Below the pieces are notes generated by a model that had not been told where the DNA came from, ran no database searches, and saw only the letters and a list, made by a program, of their open reading frames with translations. The translations under genes and the position numbers were made by a program. Below, one piece after another: positions 1 through 8,895 of a stretch of DNA of 64,000 bases. This DNA is from JAIBDK01 sp965261915 (GTDB lineage Bacteria > Pseudomonadota > Gammaproteobacteria > Arenicellales > Poriferihabitantaceae). The stretch is from assembly GCA_965261915.1 (NCBI GenBank), contig CBDHDW010000013.1, positions 1,922,001-1,986,000 of the forward strand, read 5' to 3'. Position 1 is the first letter of the stretch. Each line of letters starts with the position of its first letter.

Positions 1-214
1 CATCCAGGTGAAAACTGCCTTCATGCTGCATCAGGATGAGGGTCTTGATGAACTCCGAGGGCTTATACCCACGATTGCTTTTAGGCTGGGGGAAGTGCTT
101 GTCGATTCGCTCAGACAGGTTCAGGGAGTCCATTAGTTGAGCAATCGCCAATAAACCGGCACGAGAGGTGAGTAAATCGTTCGTTGTATCGAGTTTGTAG
201 GGTAGAATAGTCAT
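1..214 (-). CDS. IS1380-family transposase, N-terminal part (runs off window)
   Basis: The minus strand from the ATG at 214 translates without a stop to the window edge. The product starts MTILPYKLDT and contains LLTSRAGLLAIAQLMDSL and NRGYKPSEFIKTLILMQ, the usual opening of IS1380-family DDE transposases. Only about 71 residues are visible, so integrity cannot be judged. The element end must lie between 215 and about 300, because the ureohydrolase gene ends at 336. The other end is outside the window, so no target duplication can be checked. Confidence 0.8.
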   Translation of the reverse strand, partial: MTILPYKLDTTNDLLTSRAGLLAIAQLMDSLNLSERIDKHFPQPKSNRGYKPSEFIKTLILMQHEGSFHLD

Positions 215-335
215 CAGCCTTGAGCTGTGCACCCATTGGGTGATGGTGGGTTTGAGAGCAAACCATTATACAGCCAAGGCTTCCTGCGTTTAAGAGATTT
301 CTATCTGGGGATTGGGGTTTATGCAGGTATATGGA

Positions 336-1304
336 CTAAATACTGCGTTCGCCTTTTTGATGCAATATTCGCCCAATTGTATTCATCAAGACCTGTGCTG
401 CCAGTGTAGAGGTACATCCAGTTTGATCATAATCGGGCGCAACTTCCACCAAATCCAATCCAACGATATTTCCTCGTTTCGTCAAGCCATCCAATAATTC
501 TAAAACTTCGTAGTATATAAACCCGCCATGGCTTGGTGTTCCAGTTCCTGGAGCAATCGACGGATCAAAAGCGTCGATGTCGATTGTCACATAGTGTCGC
601 GCCCCTTCTGGAATACGATCCAGCATTCCTTCTACACCCAACTTGCGAAACTGACGCACGGATTGAATATCAGATCCCATTGAACGTGCATCTTCGTATC
701 CATCACGCGCTGTAGAGGAAACGTTGCGAATTCCAATTTGACTTAACCCTGTCACATAAGATTTTTCTGCCGCACGGCGCATCGGGTTACCGTGGCCGTA
801 TTTTACACCGTGGCGTTCATCCACAAAATCAAGATGGGCGTCAATTTGCACAACATGGATTGGCTCTTGGTCGTCGAACGCATTGATACAAGGGATGTTA
901 ATTGAATGATCGCCTCCCATAACAACGGGTAGCGCACCGGCCGCAAGAATCTTACGAACGCCATATTCAATATTCGCATGGCTTCTCATCGTATCAGTAT
1001 GAACAATATCCGCGTCACCAATATCAACAATCTTAACCTTGGTCGGATCAAGGTACGTTATATCATCTTCATGATCATAAGCGCCCGCATGTCCGAACGA
1101 AAACAATGTTGAAGCTTCTCTAATTGCACGCGGCCCCATACGGGCGCCACTGCGCCATTGGCAACCAAAATCATAAGGCGCGCCCATCACGGCCACATCC
1201 GCATCGATTTTATCCCAATCTTCCACATAGGGGTATTTTCCAAATGTACAAATACCTACGAAAGGCAGATTTAGGCGACCAGATTCATATCCGTGATTTG
1301 ACAT
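336..1304 (-). CDS. Ureohydrolase (agmatinase/arginase family)
   Basis: A 322-residue binuclear-manganese amidinohydrolase that would release urea from a guanidino compound in the cytoplasm. The metal motifs are all present: GGDHS at residues 130-134, DAHLD at 155-159 and TIDIDAFDP at 240-248. Length fits agmatinase, guanidinobutyrase and related enzymes. The substrate cannot be read from the motifs. The gene is the last of a minus-strand operon with a PuuE-like deacetylase 12 bp upstream and an ABC importer. This context suggests breakdown of an imported purine-, ureide- or guanidine-type nitrogen compound rather than polyamine synthesis. That assignment is inference. Confidence 0.85.
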   Translation of the reverse strand: MSNHGYESGRLNLPFVGICTFGKYPYVEDWDKIDADVAVMGAPYDFGCQWRSGARMGPRAIREASTLFSFGHAGAYDHEDDITYLDPTKVKIVDIGDADIVHTDTMRSHANIEYGVRKILAAGALPVVMGGDHSINIPCINAFDDQEPIHVVQIDAHLDFVDERHGVKYGHGNPMRRAAEKSYVTGLSQIGIRNVSSTARDGYEDARSMGSDIQSVRQFRKLGVEGMLDRIPEGARHYVTIDIDAFDPSIAPGTGTPSHGGFIYYEVLELLDGLTKRGNIVGLDLVEVAPDYDQTGCTSTLAAQVLMNTIGRILHQKGERSI

Positions 1305-1316
1305 AGTATATTTTCC

Positions 1317-2228
1317 TTAAAGAGCAGCAGTAACAGGTGCGTTGTATTGAGGCATGGAAACGCGACGCGGTTCATATGTTCCATTCGCGGTCACGATTTC
1401 TATGTGGGCTGCTATTTCTTCCATTGAGGCAAACCAGACGTCCCCACGTGACAAGGTTTTTTCCAAGAAATCCGACACCACTTCCCATCGAGATAGTCGC
1501 CCAGTTGCGAAAGGATGAACGACAGGTATCCAGAGACCGCCGTGGCGGTAGGCCACTTCGAATTCCTGTTCAAAAGGCTCCCATCCTGTTTTAGGAGAGC
1601 GGATTGGCATCATATAATCCAGATCCATTGACTGCACGTATTGCGGCCAATCATCCAATCCCCAATGGGACGGAAGTTCTACAAACGATCCTTTTTTCGT
1701 GTCAACGATATAGGGAACATCATCCCCCATAAGAGAGGCGTCATATTTGAACCCGCGCTCAACCAATAAATCTGCTGATTCATTTGAGAAATTATAAAGT
1801 GGTGCACGCCAACCGCGTGGCTTGGTACCCGTCATCCGCTCGATCACTTCCATGGACTTGTCCATCCATCCAGCCTGTTCCTCACGACTTTGCCCAACTG
1901 GATTTTCGTGTAAATATCCATGTTGGCCAATCTCATGCCCACCCTTAAGAATAATATCCACCGTTTCGGGGTAGGTTTCCATGCACCAGGCTGGAATGAA
2001 AAATGTCTGCTTGATGCCCAGTCTGCGATAGGTTTCCACAATGCGCGGGATGGCAATTTGCGGCCCGTATTGCAACATAGAAATTGCTGAGGCTCTTGTG
2101 TAACCATCCTTTGGATGATCAAGATGGATCAGACTGTCTGAATCCATATCAAAAGTCACACAGCATGCACATTTTGCACCATTGGGCCAAGGGACAGGGT
2201 TGCTTATCATTGCTTGAAAATCTTTCAT
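1317..2228 (-). CDS. Polysaccharide deacetylase-family protein, PuuE/allantoinase-like
   Basis: A 303-residue NodB-homology enzyme. The metal-site pattern is visible as FDMDSDS at residues 26-32 and H103 and H107 in GQHGYLHENP, with RAP in the middle of the protein. There is no signal peptide, which argues against an envelope polysaccharide substrate. Cytosolic members include the metal-independent allantoinase PuuE, which opens cyclic ureides. The gene starts right behind the permease gene (stop at 2229), so they are cotranscribed. A PuuE-like ring opener feeding the adjacent ureohydrolase is a reasonable but unproven pathway. Confidence 0.75.
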   Translation of the reverse strand: MKDFQAMISNPVPWPNGAKCACCVTFDMDSDSLIHLDHPKDGYTRASAISMLQYGPQIAIPRIVETYRRLGIKQTFFIPAWCMETYPETVDIILKGGHEIGQHGYLHENPVGQSREEQAGWMDKSMEVIERMTGTKPRGWRAPLYNFSNESADLLVERGFKYDASLMGDDVPYIVDTKKGSFVELPSHWGLDDWPQYVQSMDLDYMMPIRSPKTGWEPFEQEFEVAYRHGGLWIPVVHPFATGRLSRWEVVSDFLEKTLSRGDVWFASMEEIAAHIEIVTANGTYEPRRVSMPQYNAPVTAAL

Positions 2229-3167
2229 TTATTTGCCTCCCCGAACATATTTGATACCGATAGCAGCTGGTGGCCGCACTTTTCCGGCAAACAAGACCAG
2301 TGCAAGGAATGATGCAAGATAAGGAACCATTGAGAACAGCTGATAGGGCACATCAGGGCTGGTAAACTGCAGGCGTAATTGTAAGGCATCCGACATTCCG
2401 AAAAACAAACAAGCGGCCAAAGCACCCATAGGGTTCCAGCGCCCCAGAATAAGGGCTGCAAGAGCAATAAAGCCTTTGCCTGCACTCATGTGTTCGGTAA
2501 AGACATGTACTTGGCTTAGTACGAGATAGCATCCACCCAGGCCTGCCATTCCACAACTGACAAGTACTGCACATAGGCGTACTTTTGAAACATTTATCCC
2601 TGCACTGTCAGCAGCAACGGGGTAATCGCCGATCGCACGTAAGTTCAATCCCCAAGGGGTTTTGTATATAACCCACCAAGTCAGAGGTACCAAAAGATAC
2701 ATCAGATAGGTGATGAAATCCTGATTAAAGAATACCTGGCCGATAATGGGAATGGACGACAACTCAGGAATTGCCATCGGGCTAAATCCTGGAAGCGTTG
2801 ACGTTGCATCCGCACCCAGTATTAAGCGTGCCAGATAGGACGTAAGCCCAATCATAAGAATGTTAATGGCAATACCAGCAACCAATTGATTGATCGCAAG
2901 CCCAACTGCAAGGGCTGCAAGAATAAGGCCAGCGAACATCGCAACCCCTACACCCAAAATTAGTCCAGCAAATGGCATGCCTGTTAGATAAGCACCAACG
3001 GCTGCACCGAATGCACCCCCAAGGATACAGGCCTCAAGTGCTATGTTAAATACGCCTGAACGTTCTGAGATCACACCGCCTACGGCTGCAAAAATAATAG
3101 GAATGGACAATCTAAGGCTGGTTCCCAAAAAATCGCTCAGTGCTTGCGGATCTAGTAAGAAATCCAT
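2229..3167 (-). CDS. ABC transporter permease, BPD_transp_2 family (NupC/YufQ-like)
   Basis: A 312-residue inner-membrane permease with about eight to ten hydrophobic segments, of the branched-chain/simple-sugar type. It opens with a cytosolic stretch and the family segment PIIFAAVGGVISERSGV at residues 24-40, typical of the smaller permease of BMP-dependent nucleoside importers. It overlaps the larger permease gene by one base (3167) and is followed directly by the deacetylase gene. It would form the translocation channel with the 368-residue permease and the ATPase encoded upstream. Confidence 0.85.
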   Translation of the reverse strand: MDFLLDPQALSDFLGTSLRLSIPIIFAAVGGVISERSGVFNIALEACILGGAFGAAVGAYLTGMPFAGLILGVGVAMFAGLILAALAVGLAINQLVAGIAINILMIGLTSYLARLILGADATSTLPGFSPMAIPELSSIPIIGQVFFNQDFITYLMYLLVPLTWWVIYKTPWGLNLRAIGDYPVAADSAGINVSKVRLCAVLVSCGMAGLGGCYLVLSQVHVFTEHMSAGKGFIALAALILGRWNPMGALAACLFFGMSDALQLRLQFTSPDVPYQLFSMVPYLASFLALVLFAGKVRPPAAIGIKYVRGGK

Positions 3168-4273
3168 TATTCATCCCCCTTCGATTTAGACATAAACGTG
3201 TCACCTACTTCTGCGTCGAGTTTTCTTCGCCGCGATAAAAATTGCGTCCACTTTGCAGCTTGAAATTTGAAACCCAAACTTGCGGCTACAAAGATTATGA
3301 CAAGGCCCTGAATGGCTTCTATCACTGTGCTTTCCAATCCAACGGCACGTTGCATCACCAAGGCGCCAGCTTTTAAGCCAGATAAGAAAAAGGCGGACAG
3401 CGGTGCTAAGATAGGATTAAGCGTTGCAAGAAAAGCCACGATAATTCCATCAAACCCGTACCCAGGTGAAAAGTGGTGATAGAGACGGTACTTCAAGCCG
3501 AGTACCTCAAAAGTACCAGCAAGCCCACCGAGTGCACCCGCGACGAACATTACGCCGACAATATAGGGCTTGACTGGGATTCCAGCATATTGTGCTGCGG
3601 TAGCGTTTTTACCAATTGTATCCAATGCAAATCCAACGGTAGTAAACCGCAAGACGAAATACATAATCACTGCCAGACAAACACCAATGACAACACCAGC
3701 ATGAGCGTCAGTACCTGGCATGATCCAAGGCAACCACAAGCCTTCTCTAATTTCTTCGGAATAAGGATAGGGCGCACCTTCCTGCATCATTGGTCCGCCT
3801 GCAACATAGCTGACGATATTTATTGCAATGAAATTCATCAAAATTGTTAAAATGACTTCATTCATTCCGTAATAGGCCTTCAAGTATCCTGGAATAAGAC
3901 CCCAGAAACCACCTCCGAACGCACCTGCTAAAACACAAATTATAATATGAAGTGGTATTGGCATCTCAGGTAACAAGAGTGCTGCCATTGCTGAAAACAG
4001 CCCCCCCATATATATCTGACCTTCAACGCCGATATTCAAAAGACCGGCCCGAAGAGGCAATATTACGGCGAGGCCCGCCAGCAGAATTGGGGATGTTTTA
4101 ACGAGTGTGCCAGCCAGTCCCCAGTAATCAAAAAACGCCCCTTTAAACAATTCATAATAGGCCGAAATCGGCGAAACGCCTGCCAAAAGAATTAAACCTG
4201 AGCCAACCAGCAAGGCCATTAAAATGGCCCAAACAGGACGAAGCATGTAGAAATATCGTATAACTGTTAGCAT
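3167..4273 (-). CDS. ABC transporter permease, BPD_transp_2 family (NupB/YufP-like)
   Basis: A 368-residue polytopic inner-membrane protein with a family-typical core reading AVILPLRAGLLNIGVEGQIYMGG, broken here as AVILPLRAGLLN and IGVEGQIYMGG. It is the larger permease partner of BMP-type importers. One-base overlaps with the ATPase gene (4273) and the small permease gene (3167) indicate tight translational coupling. The charged C-terminal tail (residues ~345-368) is cytosolic. Substrate is not readable from the permease alone; purine nucleosides are the commonest cargo of the family. Confidence 0.85.
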   Translation of the reverse strand: MLTVIRYFYMLRPVWAILMALLVGSGLILLAGVSPISAYYELFKGAFFDYWGLAGTLVKTSPILLAGLAVILPLRAGLLNIGVEGQIYMGGLFSAMAALLLPEMPIPLHIIICVLAGAFGGGFWGLIPGYLKAYYGMNEVILTILMNFIAINIVSYVAGGPMMQEGAPYPYSEEIREGLWLPWIMPGTDAHAGVVIGVCLAVIMYFVLRFTTVGFALDTIGKNATAAQYAGIPVKPYIVGVMFVAGALGGLAGTFEVLGLKYRLYHHFSPGYGFDGIIVAFLATLNPILAPLSAFFLSGLKAGALVMQRAVGLESTVIEAIQGLVIIFVAASLGFKFQAAKWTQFLSRRRKLDAEVGDTFMSKSKGDE

Positions 4274-5799
4274 TATGCTGCTCCCTCTTCTTTGATACCA
4301 CCCATTAGGGTGCCGATGCGCTCATCCGTGACTTCGTCCGGCGTTAGGATTCCAGTGATTTCCCCTGAGCACATGACGGCAATTCGGTCTCCAACCGTCA
4401 TGATGTGTTCAAGTTCGGTGGAAATATAAAGAATTGCTTTGCCCGCGGCGCGCTCAGCCATAACGGTGCGTTGAACCGCTTCAATCGCGCCTACGTCCAA
4501 ACCCTTGCAGGGCTGTATGACGACCAAGACACGTGGATCACATTCGACCTCTCTGGCAAAGATAAGCTTTTGTTGGTTGCCGCCTGAAAGAAAACGTACG
4601 TGTTGATCAATTGTACGCATTCTCACGTCGTAACGTTTGACCCAGTCTTTTGCCATTTTCCGTATTTTTGCGACATTCACGATGCCCTTTTTTGAAAACG
4701 GCTCAACGTGAAAATCACGCAACATAGAGTTTTGGGCGATGGTAAAATCCAACACAAGCCCAGTATGGTGGCGATCTTCGGGAACAAAAGACAGGTTATG
4801 ATCATGGCGACGTTCATGGACGGATTTATGTGTTATATCCTGCCCATCGACAAAAACTGCGCCCTCATCGGGTTGTAATAATCCCGTAATAACCTCTGAT
4901 AATTCCGCCTGCCCATTTCCGTCAACGCCAGCAACACCCAAGATTTCTCCGGCACGAATTTCAAGCGAAACGTCTTTAAGGGCTTCAATTCCGCGATTAT
5001 CCCGTACCCTTAACCCTGATACTTTAAGTATAACTTCGCCAGGCTCTTTTTTTCCGCGATCCATTATGTCATGCACGACTTCACGTCCAACCATTAAACG
5101 CGCCATTTCACGCACGTCAGAATTTGCCACATTCACTTCGGCGCTGACTTTCCCGTGCTGAAGGATTGTCACATTGTCCGCAATCGCAGCAACTTCATCC
5201 AACTTATGAGTAATGAATATTACTGTCTTTCCCGCCGCCTTCAGGCGCGATAACCCATCAAGAAAACTGGAGATCTCATTGGGCGCAAGAACGCTTGTCG
5301 GTTCATCCAGAATAATTATATTAGCATCACGGAATAAGACTTTTAAAATTTCTATCCGCTGACGCATTCCTATTGGAAGCTTCCAAACTTCGACATGCGG
5401 ATCAATATCAAATCCGTAATCTTTAGAAAGCTCGGCAAGGCGATCAGCGATCTTTGCCAGATCAAGGTTTATGCCTTGATCTGGCAAGCCAAGAGCAACA
5501 TTTTCAGCAACAGTCAGAGTGTCTACCAGCATAAAATGCTGGTGAATCATCCCAATACCCATCTCCATGGCCACTTTTGGCGAAGGAATTACCGTCTTTT
5601 TATCATTCAGGTAAATGGCACCCTCTTCAGGTTGATACAGTCCGAAAAGAATATTCATTAACGTGGTTTTACCGGCCCCATTCTCACCAAGAATAGCGTG
5701 TATTGACCCACGTTCTATTTCCATGTTTATTCCGTCTAATGCACGAAACTCACCAAATAGCTTTGCAATCCCGTCAAGCTTAAGCGCAATCCGAGTCAT
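4273..5799 (-). CDS. Dual-domain ABC ATPase of a BMP-type importer
   Basis: A 508-residue ATP-binding subunit with two tandem ABC domains, as in NupA/YufO and RbsA. The first half has an intact Walker A (GENGAGKTTL) and Walker B (IIILDEPTSVLAP) but a weak signature (LPIGMRQRIEIL). The second half has the reduced Walker A GVDGNGQAEL and an intact LSGGNQQKL signature. This asymmetric arrangement is normal for the family. Upstream, an IS5-type element at 5844-7112 separates this gene from the binding-protein gene, so expression of the distal operon may now depend on readthrough or on a promoter in the element. Confidence 0.9.
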   Translation of the reverse strand: MTRIALKLDGIAKLFGEFRALDGINMEIERGSIHAILGENGAGKTTLMNILFGLYQPEEGAIYLNDKKTVIPSPKVAMEMGIGMIHQHFMLVDTLTVAENVALGLPDQGINLDLAKIADRLAELSKDYGFDIDPHVEVWKLPIGMRQRIEILKVLFRDANIIILDEPTSVLAPNEISSFLDGLSRLKAAGKTVIFITHKLDEVAAIADNVTILQHGKVSAEVNVANSDVREMARLMVGREVVHDIMDRGKKEPGEVILKVSGLRVRDNRGIEALKDVSLEIRAGEILGVAGVDGNGQAELSEVITGLLQPDEGAVFVDGQDITHKSVHERRHDHNLSFVPEDRHHTGLVLDFTIAQNSMLRDFHVEPFSKKGIVNVAKIRKMAKDWVKRYDVRMRTIDQHVRFLSGGNQQKLIFAREVECDPRVLVVIQPCKGLDVGAIEAVQRTVMAERAAGKAILYISTELEHIMTVGDRIAVMCSGEITGILTPDEVTDERIGTLMGGIKEEGAA

Positions 5800-5843
5800 A
5801 AGATGCCTCGTTTTTGAATTTATTTAGGTTTTGGAATCTATTA

Positions 5844-7112
5844 GAGACTTTTGCATAATCCACAAAACACTCGGCGCAACTCACAAACAACGTGATTTTT
5901 TATAAATTTGCCTCATTTTTTCGCTCATATTCTCTCAATCATCAATACGACACCAAAAATGCCGCTATTTCGGCACTTTAAACCGTTTTTAATGGGTTTT
6001 AATCTGTTTTATTGCCCATTTAGGCGCAACTCTCCTTTAAACGTTGCAGTTGTTTGAAAATATTCATCCCTGTTTTAAGGTTATGGCTCATGGCAATGAG
6101 CTGTGCTCGAGCTTTGTTTCTGGCCAACCCCAGGTATCTTGCCTTGCCTAAGCCGTGATGCAGTTTGAGTAAGCCAAAGGTGCGTTCAACCACATAGCGG
6201 ACACTGGAGTACATTTTATTCTGTGCTTTTTGTTGCGCCGTTAATGGCGTGTTGCGATAAGCTCGGTGCAGGATTCTATTGTTTGCTTTACCCAGTTTAC
6301 GGTCATTGTCTTTGTTGGCATAAGCACTGTCTGCGTAAACTTGTCCGCGGCTATCGCCTAACAGATGGTCAAACTCCTGTGAATCATGCACATTGCCAGG
6401 GGTAGTGGTCATTTTCTTGATAAAACCATCTTCATCGGTATTGGCGTGCAGCTTAAATCCATAGGTGCTTTTACGCTTACCGTCCGCCGCCGTTTTCACG
6501 TTCCAGGCCGCTTCCGGGTCTTGGGTATTGTCGCCTTGTTGGTTCTTTTTAGGACGGCATTGCTTCGCCTCAATCACCGTCGCATCGATAATATTGACCG
6601 AGCCTGTGGCAACAATAAGACTGTTTTTAGCGAGATGATGATTGATTTGTTCCAATAAAGAATCAAGCAGATTTTCGGTGTGTAATAAGCTCCGAAACCG
6701 CCAAATAGTGGAATGATCCGGTACCGCTTCGCTGAGACTTAAACCAATAAACTGGCGGAATAGTAAATCTCGGGCTAGCTGCTCTTCTAAGGCTTCATCG
6801 CTTAAGTTATACCAGGCTTGTAAAATGAGTATCTTAAACATCATCAAAGGCGGATAGGCCGGCACACCGCGCTTGGAGGCATAAAGATGACTGAATGTGG
6901 TTTCGATCTGTTTCCAATCGATAATTTCATGTACATCATCTAACTTAGACAATGATTTATGCTCAATTAGAAGGGCATCTGCGAACGAGTATTGGGCGGT
7001 TTGTTTCCAAGACATGTGACGGTATCCTTGTGGTTTAGTGCTCAAGCGTTTAGTGAATGAACATCTTTTCACCATTTTAACGCTGCCCTGGGTAGATTTA
7101 TGCAAAGGTCTC
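5844..7112 (-). mobile_element. IS5-family insertion sequence, copy A (apparently intact)
   Basis: A 1269-bp element whose ends match as GAGACTTTTGCATAA on the left and GAGACCTTTGCATAA read inward from the right. The pentamer TATTA flanks both ends (5839-5843 and 7113-7117), an exact target duplication. The element lies between the genes for the binding protein and the ATPase of one operon. It encodes a full-length transposase, so copy A is the best candidate for the source of the two damaged copies at 13246 and 22669. Confidence 0.92.
6020..7015 (-). CDS. IS5-family transposase (copy A, full length)
   Basis: The protein is a 331-residue DDE transposase starting MSWKQTAQYSFADALL. The same start recurs in the other copies, and upstream in-frame codons back to 7105 overlap the terminal repeat region. 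Features include the N-terminal InsH-type segment, an STIWRFR motif, IIDATVIEAKQ as the first catalytic Asp region, GQVYADSAY as the second, and RYVVERTFGLLK with the catalytic Glu near the C-terminus. No stop or frameshift is present, unlike in the two other copies in this window. Confidence 0.9.
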   Translation of the reverse strand: MSWKQTAQYSFADALLIEHKSLSKLDDVHEIIDWKQIETTFSHLYASKRGVPAYPPLMMFKILILQAWYNLSDEALEEQLARDLLFRQFIGLSLSEAVPDHSTIWRFRSLLHTENLLDSLLEQINHHLAKNSLIVATGSVNIIDATVIEAKQCRPKKNQQGDNTQDPEAAWNVKTAADGKRKSTYGFKLHANTDEDGFIKKMTTTPGNVHDSQEFDHLLGDSRGQVYADSAYANKDNDRKLGKANNRILHRAYRNTPLTAQQKAQNKMYSSVRYVVERTFGLLKLHHGLGKARYLGLARNKARAQLIAMSHNLKTGMNIFKQLQRLKESCA

Positions 7113-7120
7113 TATTAATA

Positions 7121-7158
7121 TAATTAGAGCCCATGCATGAGTTCACATGCTCTAATTA
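7121..7158 (-). terminator. Intercistronic hairpin after the binding-protein gene
   Basis: TAATTAGAGC at 7121-7130 pairs with GCTCTAATTA at 7149-7158, and further pairing is possible inside. It sits just downstream of the binding-protein stop codon (7175) on the minus strand. No clear U-run follows, so it is more likely an mRNA-stabilising or attenuating hairpin, as often seen after binding-protein genes, than a full terminator. The IS5 copy inserted immediately beyond it. Confidence 0.6.
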
Positions 7159-7174
7159 TTAAGAGACCCTACAC

Positions 7175-8143
7175 TTATCGTGTTTCTATTTCACCAGTAC
7201 TGACCTTCGCCATCACATCAGCGACTTCGGTCTGTACTTCTGCGGATACGCGATCAGAATAACTACCGATCCGAACAACTGAAGGTGTTTCGAGTCCAAA
7301 AATAGTAGCTTCATTTTTCAACTCACCAGCCTTGGCTTGGGTAATCACGTGCACCAATGCGCTGCGCATATCGAAAATCGCAGATTGAATAACTGTTTCA
7401 GGCCAATCCACAATCGCATCGTAATATATACCGATGCCCATCGCACCTTTTTCTCGAACTCCTTGAAGGCTCCCGACAACCGCATTATCCATTGAAGGGA
7501 ATACGACATCAGCACCTTGGCTGATAAGATTCAAAGCGGCTTCTTTACCCTTTGCAACATCATCCCAATCGTTGGTCCATGCTGTGAAAACTTCGCCATC
7601 TGGACGAGCGGCTAAAAACCCTTTTTCGAAACCTTCACCCAGCTGAACATAGAACTGAAGCTTTTGAGCACCGATATAGCCACCCTTACCAGTTTTAGAA
7701 GCCTTGCCAGAGGCATAGCCCATTACATAGCCCAAACCTAGGAAGTCGAAACTCATTGTAGCTGTGTTGTCGCCTGGCTCTGTACCATTCACAATTAAGA
7801 ACTGCGTATCAGGAAAACGCGCTGCGATCTTACTGACAGATTCCTGAAATTCGCCACCATGGCCAATCACAAGATCGTAACCACGACGTGCATAATCGGA
7901 CAATGCCTGTGGTTGATCGGGTTGGGCTGTTTTTTCTGAATAGGCAAATTCGATATTCAGTTCATCTGCGGCTCTCCGCACTCCCTCAAAACCTGCCTGA
8001 TTGAACGACTTGTCTGTCACCACCCCAGGTAAAACAATTGCAACACGGAATTCATCTGCTGCTGCGATACCAACAGTTGATGCCAAGACAGCACCACAAA
8101 CCGATAGGCTTGCAGCAAATGATGTTAATTTTGAAAAATTCAT
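7175..8143 (-). CDS. BMP-family periplasmic substrate-binding protein
   Basis: A basic membrane protein family (PnrA/Med-like) binding protein of about 322 residues. An N-terminal signal peptide (hydrophobic stretch to about residue 30, ending AAADE) is followed by RVAIVLPGVVTDKSFNQAG, the family's ligand-site opening. Start choice: ATG at 8143 is preceded by GGAGGA at the right spacing, whereas the upstream in-frame GTG at 8155 is part of that ribosome-binding site. The signal ends without an obvious lipobox, so the protein is probably free in the periplasm. It is the first gene of the importer operon and would deliver cargo to the permeases. Confidence 0.88.
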   Translation of the reverse strand: MNFSKLTSFAASLSVCGAVLASTVGIAAADEFRVAIVLPGVVTDKSFNQAGFEGVRRAADELNIEFAYSEKTAQPDQPQALSDYARRGYDLVIGHGGEFQESVSKIAARFPDTQFLIVNGTEPGDNTATMSFDFLGLGYVMGYASGKASKTGKGGYIGAQKLQFYVQLGEGFEKGFLAARPDGEVFTAWTNDWDDVAKGKEAALNLISQGADVVFPSMDNAVVGSLQGVREKGAMGIGIYYDAIVDWPETVIQSAIFDMRSALVHVITQAKAGELKNEATIFGLETPSVVRIGSYSDRVSAEVQTEVADVMAKVSTGEIETR

Positions 8144-8174
8144 AGCTTCCTCCACTTTAGATAATTAAATACTA

Positions 8175-8218
8175 TAGTCACTAAAGTTAATAGAGTCAAT
8201 AATTTTATTGAGTGACTA
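8175..8218. promoter_or_regulatory. Palindromic operator region between BMP and TetR genes
   Basis: The 114-bp gap between the divergent genes contains two nested inverted repeats. TAGTCACT at 8175-8182 matches AGTGACTA at 8211-8218, and TCAATAA at 8196-8202 matches TTATTGA at 8205-8211. The region is AT-rich and must contain both promoters. A TetR-type repressor normally binds such a site and controls itself and the divergent operon. Binding here is inferred from position only. Confidence 0.6.
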
Positions 8219-8257
8219 AAAGATTATGTGTAATATTGGTCGAAAAGGTATCCAGAT

Positions 8258-8872
8258 ATGCAAGGTTTACGAGAACGGCAGAAAATATCCAGACGCACGC
8301 GCATTTTAGATACTGCAAAAGAAAAATTCCAAACGGCTGGGTATTCCAATGTAAAGATCGAAGATATTGCGCATGCTTCTGAAGTATCTGCAGTCACCGT
8401 TTACAATTACTTTGGCAGCAAAGCTGGCCTACTTCTTGCATTAGTTGGCGAAAGCGATGTTCTGTTAATCGAAAAAATAGACGATTTAATAAACGAAAAA
8501 CATGATGGCATAATACCTGCCGTCCAAAAGTTCGGAAGAATTCTACGGCGACATGCTATGGCCTATCTACAAAAACCTACTTGGAGAGAAGTCATCGCCG
8601 CTTCGATTCAAGAGGGAAGTCGAGAGTTCGGAAAAACTTACACGCGGCTTGACGCTGTCTTAATAGAAAAGATGGAGGATCTGCTTGTAGCGCTTCAAAA
8701 CGACAATAAGCTTGGCCAAGGTGTAAGCACTAAATCTTTAGCCGATTGCCTTTTCTCATTGCAAAATATTCGATTTTTTCAATTTGTAGCTGACGATACA
8801 ATCAGCAATGAGGAAGTTGATAATAAATTTAAAGGTGATTTGATTTCGCTCCAAAAAGCGTTTGAATTATAA
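8258..8872 (+). CDS. TetR/AcrR-family transcriptional regulator
   Basis: A 204-residue regulator. The N-terminal DNA-binding domain (about residues 10-60) includes ILDTAKEKFQTAGYSNVKIE and the recognition-helix region VSAVTVYNYFGSKAGLL, typical of the family. The C-terminal ligand domain is not specific enough to name an inducer. It is divergent from the importer operon, so it probably senses that substrate or a breakdown product. The gene looks intact. It marks the right edge of the catabolic region, since a Tn3 remnant begins 23 bp downstream. Confidence 0.9.
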   Translation: MQGLRERQKISRRTRILDTAKEKFQTAGYSNVKIEDIAHASEVSAVTVYNYFGSKAGLLLALVGESDVLLIEKIDDLINEKHDGIIPAVQKFGRILRRHAMAYLQKPTWREVIAASIQEGSREFGKTYTRLDAVLIEKMEDLLVALQNDNKLGQGVSTKSLADCLFSLQNIRFFQFVADDTISNEEVDNKFKGDLISLQKAFEL

Positions 8873-8895
8873 CAACCTACCAGCCTAGCAAGTAT

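Noticed and set aside
60..75. Third copy of the TATACCC micro-insertion
   Set aside because: TATACCCAC here is ordinary coding sequence (NRGYKPSE) of the IS1380 transposase, and the GGGCAC half is absent.
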